64,000 nt of DNA from JAVBWO01 sp036677375 (GTDB lineage: Bacteria > Bacillota > Dehalobacteriia > UBA4068 > UBA4997): assembly GCA_036677375.1 (NCBI GenBank), contig JAVBWO010000024.1:62001-126000 (forward strand), read 5' to 3'. A program made the translations under genes and the position numbers. Below, one piece after another: positions 1 to 8,904 of this stretch. Positions within the stretch are counted from its first letter, which is position 1. Each line of letters opens with the position of its first letter. The notes under the pieces are model-generated. The model was not told the origin of the DNA. It saw only the letters and a program-made list of their open reading frames with translations, and ran no database searches.

Positions 1-211
1 CCATGATTTCTGCAATGACCTGCGCCAAACCGCCATAAAAAATACCCATTGCAAGGATCATGCTGCTTTGCCCCAAAAGACCCGCATTATGCAGGTTCAA
101 AAGAACTGTTGTCATGCCAAACCCTAAAAGCCCTAAAGGCGCCGGATTGGCAGTCATGTCTTGTACTCTTACTTTCCTGTCTGCATCGGTTTGAAGCATC
201 TGGTTACTCAT
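1..211 (-). CDS. GPR1/FUN34/YaaH-family acetate transporter, N-terminal part
   Basis: Only the first 70 residues lie in the window; the gene runs off the left edge. The protein begins MSNQMLQTD, reaches the family signature NPAPLGLLGFG at about residues 21-31 and then a first membrane segment. This N-terminal signature is typical of the acetate/succinate permease family (SatP/YaaH), six-helix inner-membrane carriers of small monocarboxylates. The ATG at 211-209 follows a GAGGAGG ribosome site and lies downstream of a good sigma-A promoter. Substrate is inferred from the family. Confidence 0.85.
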   Translation of the reverse strand, partial: MSNQMLQTDADRKVRVQDMTANPAPLGLLGFGMTTVLLNLHNAGLLGQSSMILAMGIFYGGLAQVIAEIM

Positions 212-278
212 ATAGTCCTCCTCACATCGTTCAAAATATCCTGGGGGTTTCCCCGCCATTTTGATAAATTCATGCAAG

Positions 279-307
279 ATTTTATCATATTGCATCCTGG
301 TAGTCAA
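279..307 (-). promoter_or_regulatory. sigma-A promoter of the acetate-transporter gene
   Basis: On the minus strand TTGACT (307-302) and TAAAAT (284-279) are separated by 17 bp, about 70 bp upstream of the transporter start codon. Confidence 0.65.
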
Positions 308-381
308 TTTCAAAATGATCATAAAAATGTTATCCATCAAGTATTCAGTAGAATACGTAAAAATTTGCAAATTTGTGGCAT

Positions 382-432
382 AAAAAAGACCCGCTATCCG
401 CCAAATATTAAGGCGTTTAACAGGTCTTTTTT
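382..432 (-). terminator. intrinsic terminator after tRNA-Trp
   Basis: Inverted repeat with AAAAAAGACC at one end and GGTCTTTTTT at the other, enclosing GCC/GGC pairing. The T-run on the minus strand directly follows the encoded CCA of tRNA-Trp. The structure is symmetrical and could also act on the plus strand. Confidence 0.7.
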
Positions 433-433
433 G

Positions 434-509
434 TGGCAGGGGCAGCAGGACTTGAACCCGCAACCAATGGTTTTGGAGACCACTACTCTACCAATTGAGC
501 TATACCCCT
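434..509 (-). tRNA. tRNA-Trp (CCA anticodon)
   Basis: A 76-nt cloverleaf on the minus strand. The acceptor arm AGGGGTA pairs with TGCCCCT (one T-G wobble). The anticodon loop CTCCAAA carries CCA, the T-loop is TTCAAGT, the discriminator base is G and the 3' CCA is encoded. Confidence 0.96.
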
Positions 510-529
510 ATCTCTTGCAAGCACTATGT

Positions 530-558
530 ATTATACAGAAAAATACCTTATTCGTCAA
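530..558 (-). promoter_or_regulatory. sigma-A promoter of tRNA-Trp
   Basis: Minus-strand TTGACG (558-553), 17-bp spacer, TATAAT (535-530), ending about 20 bp before the tRNA. The -35 box lies inside the last codons of the upstream DUF523 gene, so the tRNA promoter is embedded in that gene. Confidence 0.7.
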
Positions 559-1009
559 CTGTTTTCGGCAAATTTTCCTCACTATAGATATGAATTCCGG
601 CCTTGGTTAAAAGGGCGGACGTTACCCCCATGCCAGGATGCAGCACCTTACTAAAGCTTCCGTCATAGATCTTTTGACTGCCGCAGGAGGGGCTTCTTTC
701 CTTCAAAATAACGGCTTCAATCCCATTCTCCAGGGCAACCGCTAAAATCTCTTCGGCTCCCTGAATAAAGGCGTCGGTGACATCCGCACCTTGGGCGTTT
801 ATGACTCTGGCATTGCCGCATAGCACATCATGGCCGTCGCCGCCTTTGATTTCACTGGCGGGCCGGGGAATCAATAATCCGCCGGCCCACTCAGGGCAAA
901 CGGCAATGTAATTCTTGTCCTTCAAAAATGCCATGACGGCGGCATCGGGCTTGGTTTCGCCGTTATAACGGCAGGGCGCTCCCAAAAGGCAGGCGCTTAC
1001 AAGATACAT
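548..1009 (-). CDS. DUF523 family protein
   Basis: 153-residue protein with the DUF523 hallmarks: N-terminal VSACLLGAPCRYNG, central CPEWAGGL and the late cysteine motif ERSPSCGS. The cysteines suggest metal or thiol chemistry, but no reaction is established for the family. The start is placed at the ATG at 1009 (MYLVSACLLG) because AGGAG lies just upstream; a longer in-frame start at 1039 would add ten lysine-rich residues not seen in the family. It follows the TtcA-like gene by 16 bp, so the two are probably cotranscribed. Confidence 0.85.
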   Translation of the reverse strand: MYLVSACLLGAPCRYNGETKPDAAVMAFLKDKNYIAVCPEWAGGLLIPRPASEIKGGDGHDVLCGNARVINAQGADVTDAFIQGAEEILAVALENGIEAVILKERSPSCGSQKIYDGSFSKVLHPGMGVTSALLTKAGIHIYSEENLPKTVDE

Positions 1010-1025
1010 GGCTTTCTCCTTTTTT

Positions 1026-1781
1026 TTAGCGGCGATCAATTGTTTCGGCGGCGGGATAGTGTTTATCCGGCAGATTCCAGGGATTATTCTGCAAATGCTG
1101 CAAAGCGGTAATGGCCCGTTCTTTGGCAGGGGGAGCCGTTTTCACAATCTCTTTCACAATGTCTTTCATAGCCTGCCGTTTGGTGCAGCCGTTAGCCGGA
1201 CAGCAGCTTTTGACAATAGGTAAATTTTCTTTGGCGCTATAAGCGGCAATATCGGCTTCCGGAACATAAATAAAAGGGCGGATGACGGTTAGCTTCTGGC
1301 GGGAAAGCCAGGTCACCGGCTTGAAGGAATCGACCCTGCCTTCAAAAAACAGGTTGAGAAGCAAGGTTTCCACCACATCGTCGGCATGGTGAGCCAAGGC
1401 TACTTTGGGAAAACCCTTTTCTTTGGCCAGATTATTCAAAGCGCCGCGGCGCATCTTTGCACAAAGAGAACAGGGGTTTTGTTCTTTTCTGACCTCAAAG
1501 ACCACTTGGCCGATATTGGTGGGCTGCATGAAGAAATCCACCTCCAAGCCCCGGCAATAGGCCGCCAGAGCAGCTAGGTCGCCGGGAAAGCCCAGATCCA
1601 CATGACCGGCGGCCAGAGGAAACTTATACTTGGAACGGCGTCGGAAGGCCGCAAGTATGGCAAGCATGGCAAGACTGTCCTTGCCGCCGGACAAGCCGAC
1701 GAAGATGCCTTCCGCATTGGCGATCATATCATAATCAATGATGGCTCTTCTGGTAAGATCCATGATGTGGGATGCCGTCAT
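1026..1781 (-). CDS. TtcA-family PP-loop tRNA thiolation protein
   Basis: 251 residues. The ATP-pyrophosphatase P-loop SGGKDS (about residues 31-36) adenylates the target base. Two cysteine motifs, NPCSLC (about 101-106) and KSCCPANGC (about 191-199), match the iron-sulfur and sulfur-relay cysteines of the TtcA/TtuA group, which makes 2-thiocytidine or related thiolated tRNA bases. AHHADDVVET is also conserved. The exact modified base cannot be told from sequence. It starts after GGAGGGAATT and heads a two-gene unit with the DUF523 gene. Confidence 0.85.
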   Translation of the reverse strand: MTASHIMDLTRRAIIDYDMIANAEGIFVGLSGGKDSLAMLAILAAFRRRSKYKFPLAAGHVDLGFPGDLAALAAYCRGLEVDFFMQPTNIGQVVFEVRKEQNPCSLCAKMRRGALNNLAKEKGFPKVALAHHADDVVETLLLNLFFEGRVDSFKPVTWLSRQKLTVIRPFIYVPEADIAAYSAKENLPIVKSCCPANGCTKRQAMKDIVKEIVKTAPPAKERAITALQHLQNNPWNLPDKHYPAAETIDRR

Positions 1782-1796
1782 AATTCCCTCCTGTAA

Positions 1797-2036
1797 GACT
1801 TTTTCATACGCCTTTCCCGGGGAGGAAAAAGCTGAAAAATAGCGAATTTTAACTTAATTGGGGTATTTTGCATGAACCGCAGAAATCCGGGGTTCGCTCT
1901 GTTTTCGATCGCTTTCCCACTTTACCCACTGTGTGGGCATTGGTGTCAAAAGGCGCCGCTAACAGTTAGGAAACCGGGTCATAGCGTATAACGCGGAAGA
2001 CTCCGGGACAGGACTGAAAGGGAGGCACTATGATTC
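1797..2036 (+). other. 240-nt structured leader region upstream of minC
   Basis: No gene is seen here. The downstream half is GC-rich and can fold: CCCAC/GTGGG with a TGT loop (1925-1937), and CCGGGTC (1974-1980) pairing with GACTCCGG (1999-2006, one bulged T) around an inner GCGT-ATA-ACGC hairpin (1984-1994). A GGGAGG ribosome site follows at 2021-2026. It does not match a riboswitch class I can name. The upstream half also serves as the 5' region of the divergent TtcA-like gene. Confidence 0.4.
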
Positions 2037-2729
2037 ATGGAAAACGTTGTCATAAAAGGCAACAAGGATAGCCTTGTTTTCTATTTTAATACAGATTCCG
2101 TTACATTTGAAGAGCTATGCAAAAATTTACGGGAAAAATTAAATCAATCCGCACATTTTTTTCAAAACAGTAAATATACCATGGCGCCGGAAAACCAGCT
2201 GACAACGGCAGAGACTGCGATTTTAGAAAATATTCTGAAAAAAAACGGTCTCAGCCCGGCGCCGCCACAGAAGCCAAAACCCAAATACCGCTATATTGCC
2301 TTGGACGAAGAGGGCGGCGCCCTTTATCCTTATACCTCGCCCAAAGGCGTGGAGCCGGTTTCTTATAGCGCCACGGAGGGCAATAGCGTCTTGCTCACTA
2401 AGACGCTGCGTTCCGGCCAGACGGTAGAAATCGACGGCAATGCGGTCATTATGGGAGATGTGAACGCCGGCGCTCATCTCATGGCTACCGGCCATATTGT
2501 GATCATGGGCGAATTGCGCGGTTTGGCTCACGCCGGCTGCAACGGCGACCGGGAAGCCAGGATTGTGGCTTGGCGGCTGAAAACCGGCCAGATCCGAATT
2601 GCCGACCATATCGGCCGGGAGGATGAAGCGGAAAACGGCGATTTCCCGGAAACCGCCCAGATCGAAGGGGAACACCTGGTGGTAAGGCCCTACGAGGCAA
2701 CGCCAAAACCAAAGCAGATCGTGCCTTGA
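2037..2729 (+). CDS. minC: septum site-determining protein MinC
   Basis: 230 residues. The C-terminal half carries the right-handed beta-helix MinC domain (TLRSGQTVEIDGNAVIMGDV at about 121-140, then GHIVIMGELRGLAHAGC), which binds MinD and polymerising FtsZ. The N-terminal 75 residues resemble the FtsZ-antagonist domain, and a proline-rich linker joins the two. MinC blocks Z-ring formation away from mid-cell. No minD or minE is near; the next gene is mutS. An ATG at 2030 closer to the GGGAGG site would give only a 13-codon overlapping frame, so 2037 is used. Confidence 0.9.
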   Translation: MENVVIKGNKDSLVFYFNTDSVTFEELCKNLREKLNQSAHFFQNSKYTMAPENQLTTAETAILENILKKNGLSPAPPQKPKPKYRYIALDEEGGALYPYTSPKGVEPVSYSATEGNSVLLTKTLRSGQTVEIDGNAVIMGDVNAGAHLMATGHIVIMGELRGLAHAGCNGDREARIVAWRLKTGQIRIADHIGREDEAENGDFPETAQIEGEHLVVRPYEATPKPKQIVP

Positions 2730-2743
2730 ACGGGATATATTGC

Positions 2744-2767
2744 TCAGCCCTGAGAGAAACGGGCTGA
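2744..2767 (+). terminator. hairpin after minC, possible weak terminator
   Basis: TCAGCCC (2744-2750) pairs with GGGCTGA (2761-2767) 15 bp after the minC stop. No real T-run follows, so it may be an RNA-stability or attenuating hairpin between minC and mutS. Confidence 0.35.
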
Positions 2768-2874
2768 TTGAATTCTAATCCAGCTTCCTAAGACGGCAGC
2801 CAGGTTTTTTCAACGAACCGGCGCATCGTAAAAAACATACCGAAAAGAACAAGGCAGCAAAGGAGCGAACTCTT

Positions 2875-5508
2875 TTGAATGAAACCATGACACCCATGAT
2901 GAAACAATACCATGCCATGAAAGAACAGTATCCCGGCACCCTCTTATTTTTCCGGCTGGGCGATTTCTATGAAATGTTTGGCGAAGACGCTTTGATCGGC
3001 TCCAAAGAGCTGGAGATTACGCTGACCGGCAGGGGAGCCGGCCCCCAAGGCAGGATGCCCATGTGCGGCGTGCCCTATCACGCCGCCGACGGTTATATCG
3101 CCCGCCTTATTGCCAAGGGCTACAAGGTGGCCGTCTGCGAGCAGGTGGAAGACCCCAAAACGGCCAAAGGTCTGGTGAAACGGGAGATCATCCGGGTTAT
3201 CACCCCGGGAACCGTGGTGGACAGCAATATGCTTCAGAATAAGGGAGCCAATTATCTCGCCGCCGTCTGGCAGGGAGATGGCGGCTACGGCTTGGCTTAT
3301 TGCGATATTTCAACCGGGGAATTGCTGGTAACGGAACTGACCGGCCCTGGCGCACAAAACCGCTTGGGTGACGAGCTGGAACGCATCCATCCGGCGGAGT
3401 GCCTGCTGACCGAGGAGCTTTTGGGGGAGGAATATTTTCAGCTGCAGGCCTGGAGCAACGGGCAAAACACGACGCTTACCGCTATGGAGGATCAAAATTT
3501 CATCAAAAGGAACGCCGAAGCCTTATTGCTGACTCATTTTCAGGTGGCGGCGCTGAACGCTTTGGGCCTGGAGGAAATGGCGCTGGGTGTTTTGGCCACG
3601 GCTGCCATCCTGCATTTTGCCCAAAATACCCAAAAACGCCAACTGAGCCATATCAATCAAGTACAGTGCTATAACGCGGAGGCTTTTATCCTGATGGACA
3701 GCGCGACGAGGCGCAATCTGGAGCTGACGCAGACCTTAAGGCAGGCACAGAAAAAAGGCAGTCTCCTTTGGGTGCTGGACCATACCGTGACCGCCTTGGG
3801 CGGGCGGCTGCTCAAACAATGGGTGGAAAAGCCTCTTTTAAACAGCGAGGAGATCAGAAAGCGCTTAGACAGCGTGGAGGAACTGACCCAAAACCCTTTG
3901 CTCATGAGCGATCTGCAAAATATCCTAAAGGGCATCTACGATTTGGAACGGCTGATCGGCCGTATCGCTTATGGCAATGCGGGTCCCCGGGATCTGGTTG
4001 CCTTAAAACAGTCTTTGGCCCTTTTGCCGGAGCTTGACGTGTTGCTTTCCACCTTCCGCTCCCCCTTGGGACAGAAGATCTATGATTATTTTGACGTTTT
4101 GGAGGATGTTTATGCCCTGATTGATAAGACTTTGGTGGATGAGCCACCGGTTTCTCCCAAGGACGGCGGCATCGTCCGCACAGGTTATTACCCCGAAATC
4201 GACGAACTGCGGGAGCTTACCAATACCGGCAAAGGCGTCCTTTTGAAAATGGAGGCAAGCGAGCGGGAAAAGACCGGCATCAAATCCCTGAAAGTCGGTT
4301 TCAATCAGGTCTTCGGCTATTATATCGAGGTGACCAACGCCAATTTATCCTTAGTGCCGGAGCATTATATCAGAAAGCAGACCTTGGCCAATGCGGAGCG
4401 CTACATCACCCAGGAACTGAAAGAGTGGGAGAGCCGCATTTTGGGCGCCGGAGAAAAGCTCATTAATATCGAATATGAGATTTTTTGCCAGTTGCGCCAG
4501 GATATCACCAAGGAAACCAAACGTATTCAACGCACCGCTGCCTGCATCGCTCAGTTGGACGTTCTGCAATCCATGGCCCAGGCGGCCTTGGACAACGGCT
4601 ATTGCAAACCGGTGGTGGACGACAGCGAAAAAATCGAGATCATCGCCGGGCGGCATCCCGTGGTGGAAAAAAGCCTGGGTCGGGAGAATTATGTGCCCAA
4701 CGATGTGCTGTTAGATAATGGAGAAAATCAGTTTGCCTTGATCACCGGGCCTAATATGGCCGGGAAATCCACCTATATGCGCCAAGCGGCCCTTTGCATC
4801 CTTATGGCCAGAATGGGCAGCTTCGTGCCGGCGGAACGGGCTACAATCGGCAAGATCGACCGTATTTTCACCCGCGTGGGCGCCAGCGACGATCTGGCCG
4901 CAGGGCAGAGCACCTTCATGGTGGAGATGTGCGAAACTTCCAATATTTTGCGTCACGCCACTAGGAACAGCCTGGTGCTTTTGGATGAGATCGGCAGGGG
5001 CACCAGCACCTATGACGGCTTGAGCATCGCCTGGGCGGTATCGGAATACCTGCTTTTGCCCCAATCGGGGCCGCGAACTTTATTTGCTACTCATTATCAC
5101 GAACTGACGGAACTGGCGGCAAAATATCCCCAGGTCAAAAACCTTTCGGTAGCGGTGAAGGAACGCGGCGGCAGCATCATCTTTTTAAGAAAGATCGTTG
5201 CAGGCAGCGCCGATAAAAGCTATGGCATCCAGGTGGCCAAGCTGGCGGGGCTGCCCGACACGGTGCTGGCCCGAGCCAAAGAGATCCTGCATGCTTTAGA
5301 GAACGATACTTCGGGCAGGGAAGCCGCTTTGACAGAGATCCGCCAAAATTCTGTGGAACACGGCGGCAAAAGCAGCCATCATCCGGCGGAAGGCAATATC
5401 CTGCAAGCCCTGGCCGATTTGAATATCAACGGTACCAGCCCCATGGAAGCGCTGCTCCTTTTAGAAAAATGGCAGGCTGAGATCAGGAGGTTCGCCGATG
5501 AACCATAA
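2875..5508 (+). CDS. mutS: DNA mismatch repair ATPase MutS
   Basis: 877 residues, normal for MutS1. The mismatch-reading Phe-Tyr-Glu lies in GDFYEMF (about 28-34). The Walker A is TGPNMAGKSTYMRQ (about 624-637), Walker B is LLDEIGRGTS and the H-loop FATHYHEL follows; a C-terminal dimerisation tail is present. MutS clamps on mispairs and recruits MutL. The TTG start at 2875 sits 9 bp after AGGAG. The stop overlaps the mutL start by 11 bp, so translation is coupled. Confidence 0.98.
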   Translation: MNETMTPMMKQYHAMKEQYPGTLLFFRLGDFYEMFGEDALIGSKELEITLTGRGAGPQGRMPMCGVPYHAADGYIARLIAKGYKVAVCEQVEDPKTAKGLVKREIIRVITPGTVVDSNMLQNKGANYLAAVWQGDGGYGLAYCDISTGELLVTELTGPGAQNRLGDELERIHPAECLLTEELLGEEYFQLQAWSNGQNTTLTAMEDQNFIKRNAEALLLTHFQVAALNALGLEEMALGVLATAAILHFAQNTQKRQLSHINQVQCYNAEAFILMDSATRRNLELTQTLRQAQKKGSLLWVLDHTVTALGGRLLKQWVEKPLLNSEEIRKRLDSVEELTQNPLLMSDLQNILKGIYDLERLIGRIAYGNAGPRDLVALKQSLALLPELDVLLSTFRSPLGQKIYDYFDVLEDVYALIDKTLVDEPPVSPKDGGIVRTGYYPEIDELRELTNTGKGVLLKMEASEREKTGIKSLKVGFNQVFGYYIEVTNANLSLVPEHYIRKQTLANAERYITQELKEWESRILGAGEKLINIEYEIFCQLRQDITKETKRIQRTAACIAQLDVLQSMAQAALDNGYCKPVVDDSEKIEIIAGRHPVVEKSLGRENYVPNDVLLDNGENQFALITGPNMAGKSTYMRQAALCILMARMGSFVPAERATIGKIDRIFTRVGASDDLAAGQSTFMVEMCETSNILRHATRNSLVLLDEIGRGTSTYDGLSIAWAVSEYLLLPQSGPRTLFATHYHELTELAAKYPQVKNLSVAVKERGGSIIFLRKIVAGSADKSYGIQVAKLAGLPDTVLARAKEILHALENDTSGREAALTEIRQNSVEHGGKSSHHPAEGNILQALADLNINGTSPMEALLLLEKWQAEIRRFADEP

Positions 5509-7594
5509 TCAGGGCAAGATACAGGTATTGGATCTTCTGACCGCCAATCAGATTGCCGCCGGCGAAGTGGTGGAACGTCCTATGTCGGTGGTAAAAGAGC
5601 TGGTGGAGAATGCGATTGACGCGGGTGCCTGCCATATCACCGTAAAAATATGGGACGGCGGTCTGGAAAAGATCCAAGTGGTGGACGACGGCGAAGGTAT
5701 GGTGCCTCAGGACATGGAGACTGCCTTTTTGCGCCACGCCACCAGCAAGATCCGGCAAACGGAAGATATCGGACACATCCAAACCCTGGGCTTCCGGGGG
5801 GAAGCGCTGCCTTCCATCGCCGCCGTCAGCAAGGTGACGGTGAAGAGCCGTCCGCAGGCAGTCACCGCAGGCTGGCATGTGGAAGTGGCAGAGGGGAAAG
5901 TGACACCTGTCGGCGAGACCGGCATGCCGTCCGGCACCGTGATCACGGTAAAAAATCTTTTTTACAATACGCCCGCCAGAAAAAAATTCATCAGGAAGCC
6001 TTCGGCAGAAAGCGGCCTGGTAGGAGATCTTTTGTCCCGTATGATTCTGGCCCGCCCCGACATCGCCTTTGTTTTGCAGGAGGAGGGGAGAACGGTTCTG
6101 CATTCCCCCGGCACCGGTAATCTGGAACAGAGTGTCATGGCCGTTTACGGCAGAGAACTGCTTTCTCAAATGCTGCCTGTGCCGTCCAATTCTTTTTTGT
6201 CGGGGTTTTTATCCCGTCCGGGCTGTCATAGGGCCAGCCGCAATTATTATAATTTTTTCATCAATGGCCGCTGGGTCAAGAGTAAAGAATTGAGCCATGC
6301 TGTGGATGCCGCTTACAGCACTTTAAATCCAGACCGGCGATATCCCATCGTAGTTTTGTATTTGACGCTGCCGCCTGCGAGCATTGATGTAAATGTTCAT
6401 CCCGCCAAGCTGGAGGTTCGCTTCCGGGAATGGGACAAGCTGCGACAAGAAATCCTCAACCTTCTGGGAGCGGCTATTTTAGGAAAAAACATCGGCATGG
6501 CGCCTTTGATGAAAACGGCAACCGAGCCTTCTTCCGTTGCTTATCAACTGCCAGAGTCAGAACCCGGCATCCGTCTGGAAGAGAAAAAACGCCTTGGCGA
6601 AAAGCAGGCGGCCTTTTCCGGCAATCGGGAAAACGAAGCCGTGCTGCATTTCGCGCCGCAGCCGCCGTCAGTTTCTCAGCTTTCCCAACCATTGCAGCAA
6701 AAACAGCAAAGCCCGCCGATAACGGCTAATATCACGGTAAATACAAATCATTTGGCAAAAGGACAGCGTGCGCCAGAAGAGGGATTTTGCAAAGAAACGC
6801 AAGAGACATCGCCTCAGACGGCGACACAGCCGTGCTTTTTCCCGGAAGCCTCTAAAGAAAATCCTTCTTTTCAAATAAGTGAAGCAAAGCCGGAAACCTG
6901 CCGCACGGACTTGGAGGCAGTAAATAGGGCGAATGCGGCAGGAACGGATAATGAAAACAAAAACAGTCAGGGAGAACCCGTTCCGGATATTGCCGGACAG
7001 ATAGGGGATGAGCCCTTCTGGCTTTCCTTGCGCCCCTTAGGCCAGATAAACGGCACCTATATTGTAGCAGCGCAAAAAGACGCCCTTTATCTCATCGACC
7101 AGCACGCCGCCCATGAGCGCATCCGCTTTGAGGCCTTAAAGAAAAATTTCCTGGCCAAACAGGCGGAAGTGGTACAGATGGTGTTGCCCAGCAAGCTAGA
7201 ACTGACCCATAAGCAAAAGAAAACCTTGGTTAACTACCTGCAAGAGATGACTTCCATTGGGTTTTTGGTGGAATATTTCGGTGATAACGATTTTATTTTG
7301 CGGGGGGTTCCCGCTTGGTATGATCAAGGTTCCAGCGAAGAATTATTTTTTGCTTTGCTGGACACCATAGGCAGTGAAGAACATTTCGACTTTGCGGAAT
7401 TTTGTCGGGAAGCCCTGTTCAGCTTAGCCTGTCACAGCGCGATACGGGGAAATGAATATGTCAATGAAAGCAATATCGCCTGGCTTTTCCGACAGCTTCA
7501 CGAAGCAAAGAGCGCCTTGACCTGCCCCCATGGTAGGCCTATCGCTATAAAGATCGCCATAGAAGAGATTGACCGCCGTTTTTTGCGCGGTTAA
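5498..7594 (+). CDS. mutL: DNA mismatch repair protein MutL (endonuclease type)
   Basis: 698 residues. The N-terminal GHKL ATPase shows ENAIDAGA, DDGEGM and GFRGEAL. A low-conservation linker of about 160 residues (roughly 335-495) follows. The C-terminal dimerisation domain keeps DQHAAHERIRFE, ACHSAIRGNE and CPHGRP, the metal-binding motifs of MutL proteins that nick DNA themselves, as expected where MutH is absent. The start lies inside mutS, after AGGAGG. Confidence 0.98.
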   Translation: MNHNQGKIQVLDLLTANQIAAGEVVERPMSVVKELVENAIDAGACHITVKIWDGGLEKIQVVDDGEGMVPQDMETAFLRHATSKIRQTEDIGHIQTLGFRGEALPSIAAVSKVTVKSRPQAVTAGWHVEVAEGKVTPVGETGMPSGTVITVKNLFYNTPARKKFIRKPSAESGLVGDLLSRMILARPDIAFVLQEEGRTVLHSPGTGNLEQSVMAVYGRELLSQMLPVPSNSFLSGFLSRPGCHRASRNYYNFFINGRWVKSKELSHAVDAAYSTLNPDRRYPIVVLYLTLPPASIDVNVHPAKLEVRFREWDKLRQEILNLLGAAILGKNIGMAPLMKTATEPSSVAYQLPESEPGIRLEEKKRLGEKQAAFSGNRENEAVLHFAPQPPSVSQLSQPLQQKQQSPPITANITVNTNHLAKGQRAPEEGFCKETQETSPQTATQPCFFPEASKENPSFQISEAKPETCRTDLEAVNRANAAGTDNENKNSQGEPVPDIAGQIGDEPFWLSLRPLGQINGTYIVAAQKDALYLIDQHAAHERIRFEALKKNFLAKQAEVVQMVLPSKLELTHKQKKTLVNYLQEMTSIGFLVEYFGDNDFILRGVPAWYDQGSSEELFFALLDTIGSEEHFDFAEFCREALFSLACHSAIRGNEYVNESNIAWLFRQLHEAKSALTCPHGRPIAIKIAIEEIDRRFLRG

Positions 7595-7980
7595 AACCGG
7601 TTAAAAATGGCTAAAATCAGGATAACGAAAGATAAAACGGCAGATAAAAATGAGAAAAAAGCACCCTGATTTGAGCAAGGCCACGGCTGGCAGAAGGAAC
7701 GGCTTCCCGGTTGGAAATCCTAAGCGGGGAAGGGATTCCTTGAATGAAAAAACCGGCGGCTTCATCTAGAAAGTCAGTTGCTTCATTAATAATTAAGAAG
7801 ATCATTGCCAGGAATAGAAATTCAGTTGCTTCATCCAGAATGGTCATCGCCCGAAATAAAAAGCTTAGTTGATTCATGAATGAGATTTTATAAATGAATC
7901 AACACCGGGAATACAAAGACCGTCGCATTCATCTTTTATTTTGCCGGCATAGGCATGATAAGCGTCAAAGGAGTATTTCA
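7595..7980. other. gene-free spacer with degenerate direct repeats
   Basis: Between mutL and the miaA start. It contains one copy of a 48-bp repeat shared with the other side of miaA (7733-7780) and three loose copies of an element around CAGTTGCTTCAT (about 7773, 7823 and 7862). An 86-codon minus-strand frame here is itself repetitive and has no family features. No hfq is present. Confidence 0.5.
7733..7780 (+). repeat. 48-bp dispersed repeat, copy 1 (left of miaA)
   Basis: Begins GGATTCCT, contains AAAAAACCGGCGGCTTCATC and ends GTCAGTTG. It matches 8941-8988 at 44 of 48 positions by eye. Confidence 0.8.
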
Positions 7981-8904
7981 GTGAACAATCTTGCGATTCT
8001 CATCGGTCCCACCGCTTCAGGGAAAACGGCGCTTGCCATCGCCATTGCCAAGGCCTTGAACTGCGAAGTGATCTCCGGTGATTCTATGCAGTTTTACCGC
8101 CATATGGATATCGGCACCGCCAAGGTCACCCCATGGGAGCAGGAGGGCATCCCCCATCATTTGATTGATATTCGGAATCCTGACGAATCTTATACTGTGG
8201 CCGACTTCCAAAAGGATTGCTACCGGCTGGTGGAAGAAATCAATCAGCGAGGCAAGCTTCCTCTTTTAGTAGGCGGAACTGCTCTATATGTCAAAGCCAT
8301 CATAGACGGCTATACTTTTTCCAGGGAGACGCCGGGCAACGACGGTTTCCGCCGCGCTAAAGCGGAAGAGGCCGTGGGGCAGGCGCCCGGTTACCTTTAC
8401 CGGCAGCTTCTGGCTGTCGACCCGGCGGCTGCGGCTAGGATTAGTCCGGAAGATAACAAGCGCATCATCCGGGCGCTGGAAGTCTACGAAAAAAGCGGCG
8501 TTCCTTTGAGCGCGCAGGCGGGGAAAAACCCGCCGCCTTACCGCATGGTGCTTTTGGGCATCCGTATGGATCGGGCAGAGCTTTACCGCAAGATTGACCA
8601 AAGAGTAGAGGAAATGATGGTAAACGGCCTGGAAAATGAAGTGAAAAATCTTCTTGCCATGGGCTATGGCAGGAACTTAAAACCCATGCAGGGTTTAGGT
8701 TACCGTCAGATGACGGCTTATTTGACGGGAGAACTCAGCCTAAAAGATGCCGTCGATCTGATCAAACGGGATACCAGACATTTTGCCAAGCGGCAGCTCA
8801 CCTGGTGGCGCCGGGAAGAGAGGGTGCATTGGCTGGACGCGGCTTCGCCTAATATTAAAGAAGAAGCGGCGAGCTATATCCGTCAACAGTTGCCGGAAAT
8901 TTAG
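7981..8904 (+). CDS. miaA: tRNA dimethylallyltransferase MiaA
   Basis: 307 residues, normal length. It transfers dimethylallyl to N6 of A37 in tRNAs reading UNN codons; MiaB, encoded further right, methylthiolates the product. Visible motifs are the P-loop GPTASGKT (about 9-16), GDSMQFYR, GGTALYVKAIIDG and QGLGYRQM. The GTG start at 7981 is preceded by AAAGGAG; an earlier in-frame ATG at 7894 would add 29 residues unlike MiaA and has no ribosome site. Confidence 0.96.
   Translation: MNNLAILIGPTASGKTALAIAIAKALNCEVISGDSMQFYRHMDIGTAKVTPWEQEGIPHHLIDIRNPDESYTVADFQKDCYRLVEEINQRGKLPLLVGGTALYVKAIIDGYTFSRETPGNDGFRRAKAEEAVGQAPGYLYRQLLAVDPAAAARISPEDNKRIIRALEVYEKSGVPLSAQAGKNPPPYRMVLLGIRMDRAELYRKIDQRVEEMMVNGLENEVKNLLAMGYGRNLKPMQGLGYRQMTAYLTGELSLKDAVDLIKRDTRHFAKRQLTWWRREERVHWLDAASPNIKEEAASYIRQQLPEI

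Noticed and set aside
161..610. 149-codon plus-strand frame
   Set aside because: It runs antisense through tRNA-Trp and into the end of the DUF523 gene, with no ribosome site or family features.
5483..6169. 228-codon minus-strand frame over mutL
   Set aside because: Exact antisense of conserved mutL codons; composition reflects the third-position bias of mutL.
7617..7877. 86-codon minus-strand frame with internal repeats
   Set aside because: Its repeats come from the DNA repeat array in the spacer; no ribosome site and no match to a known fold.
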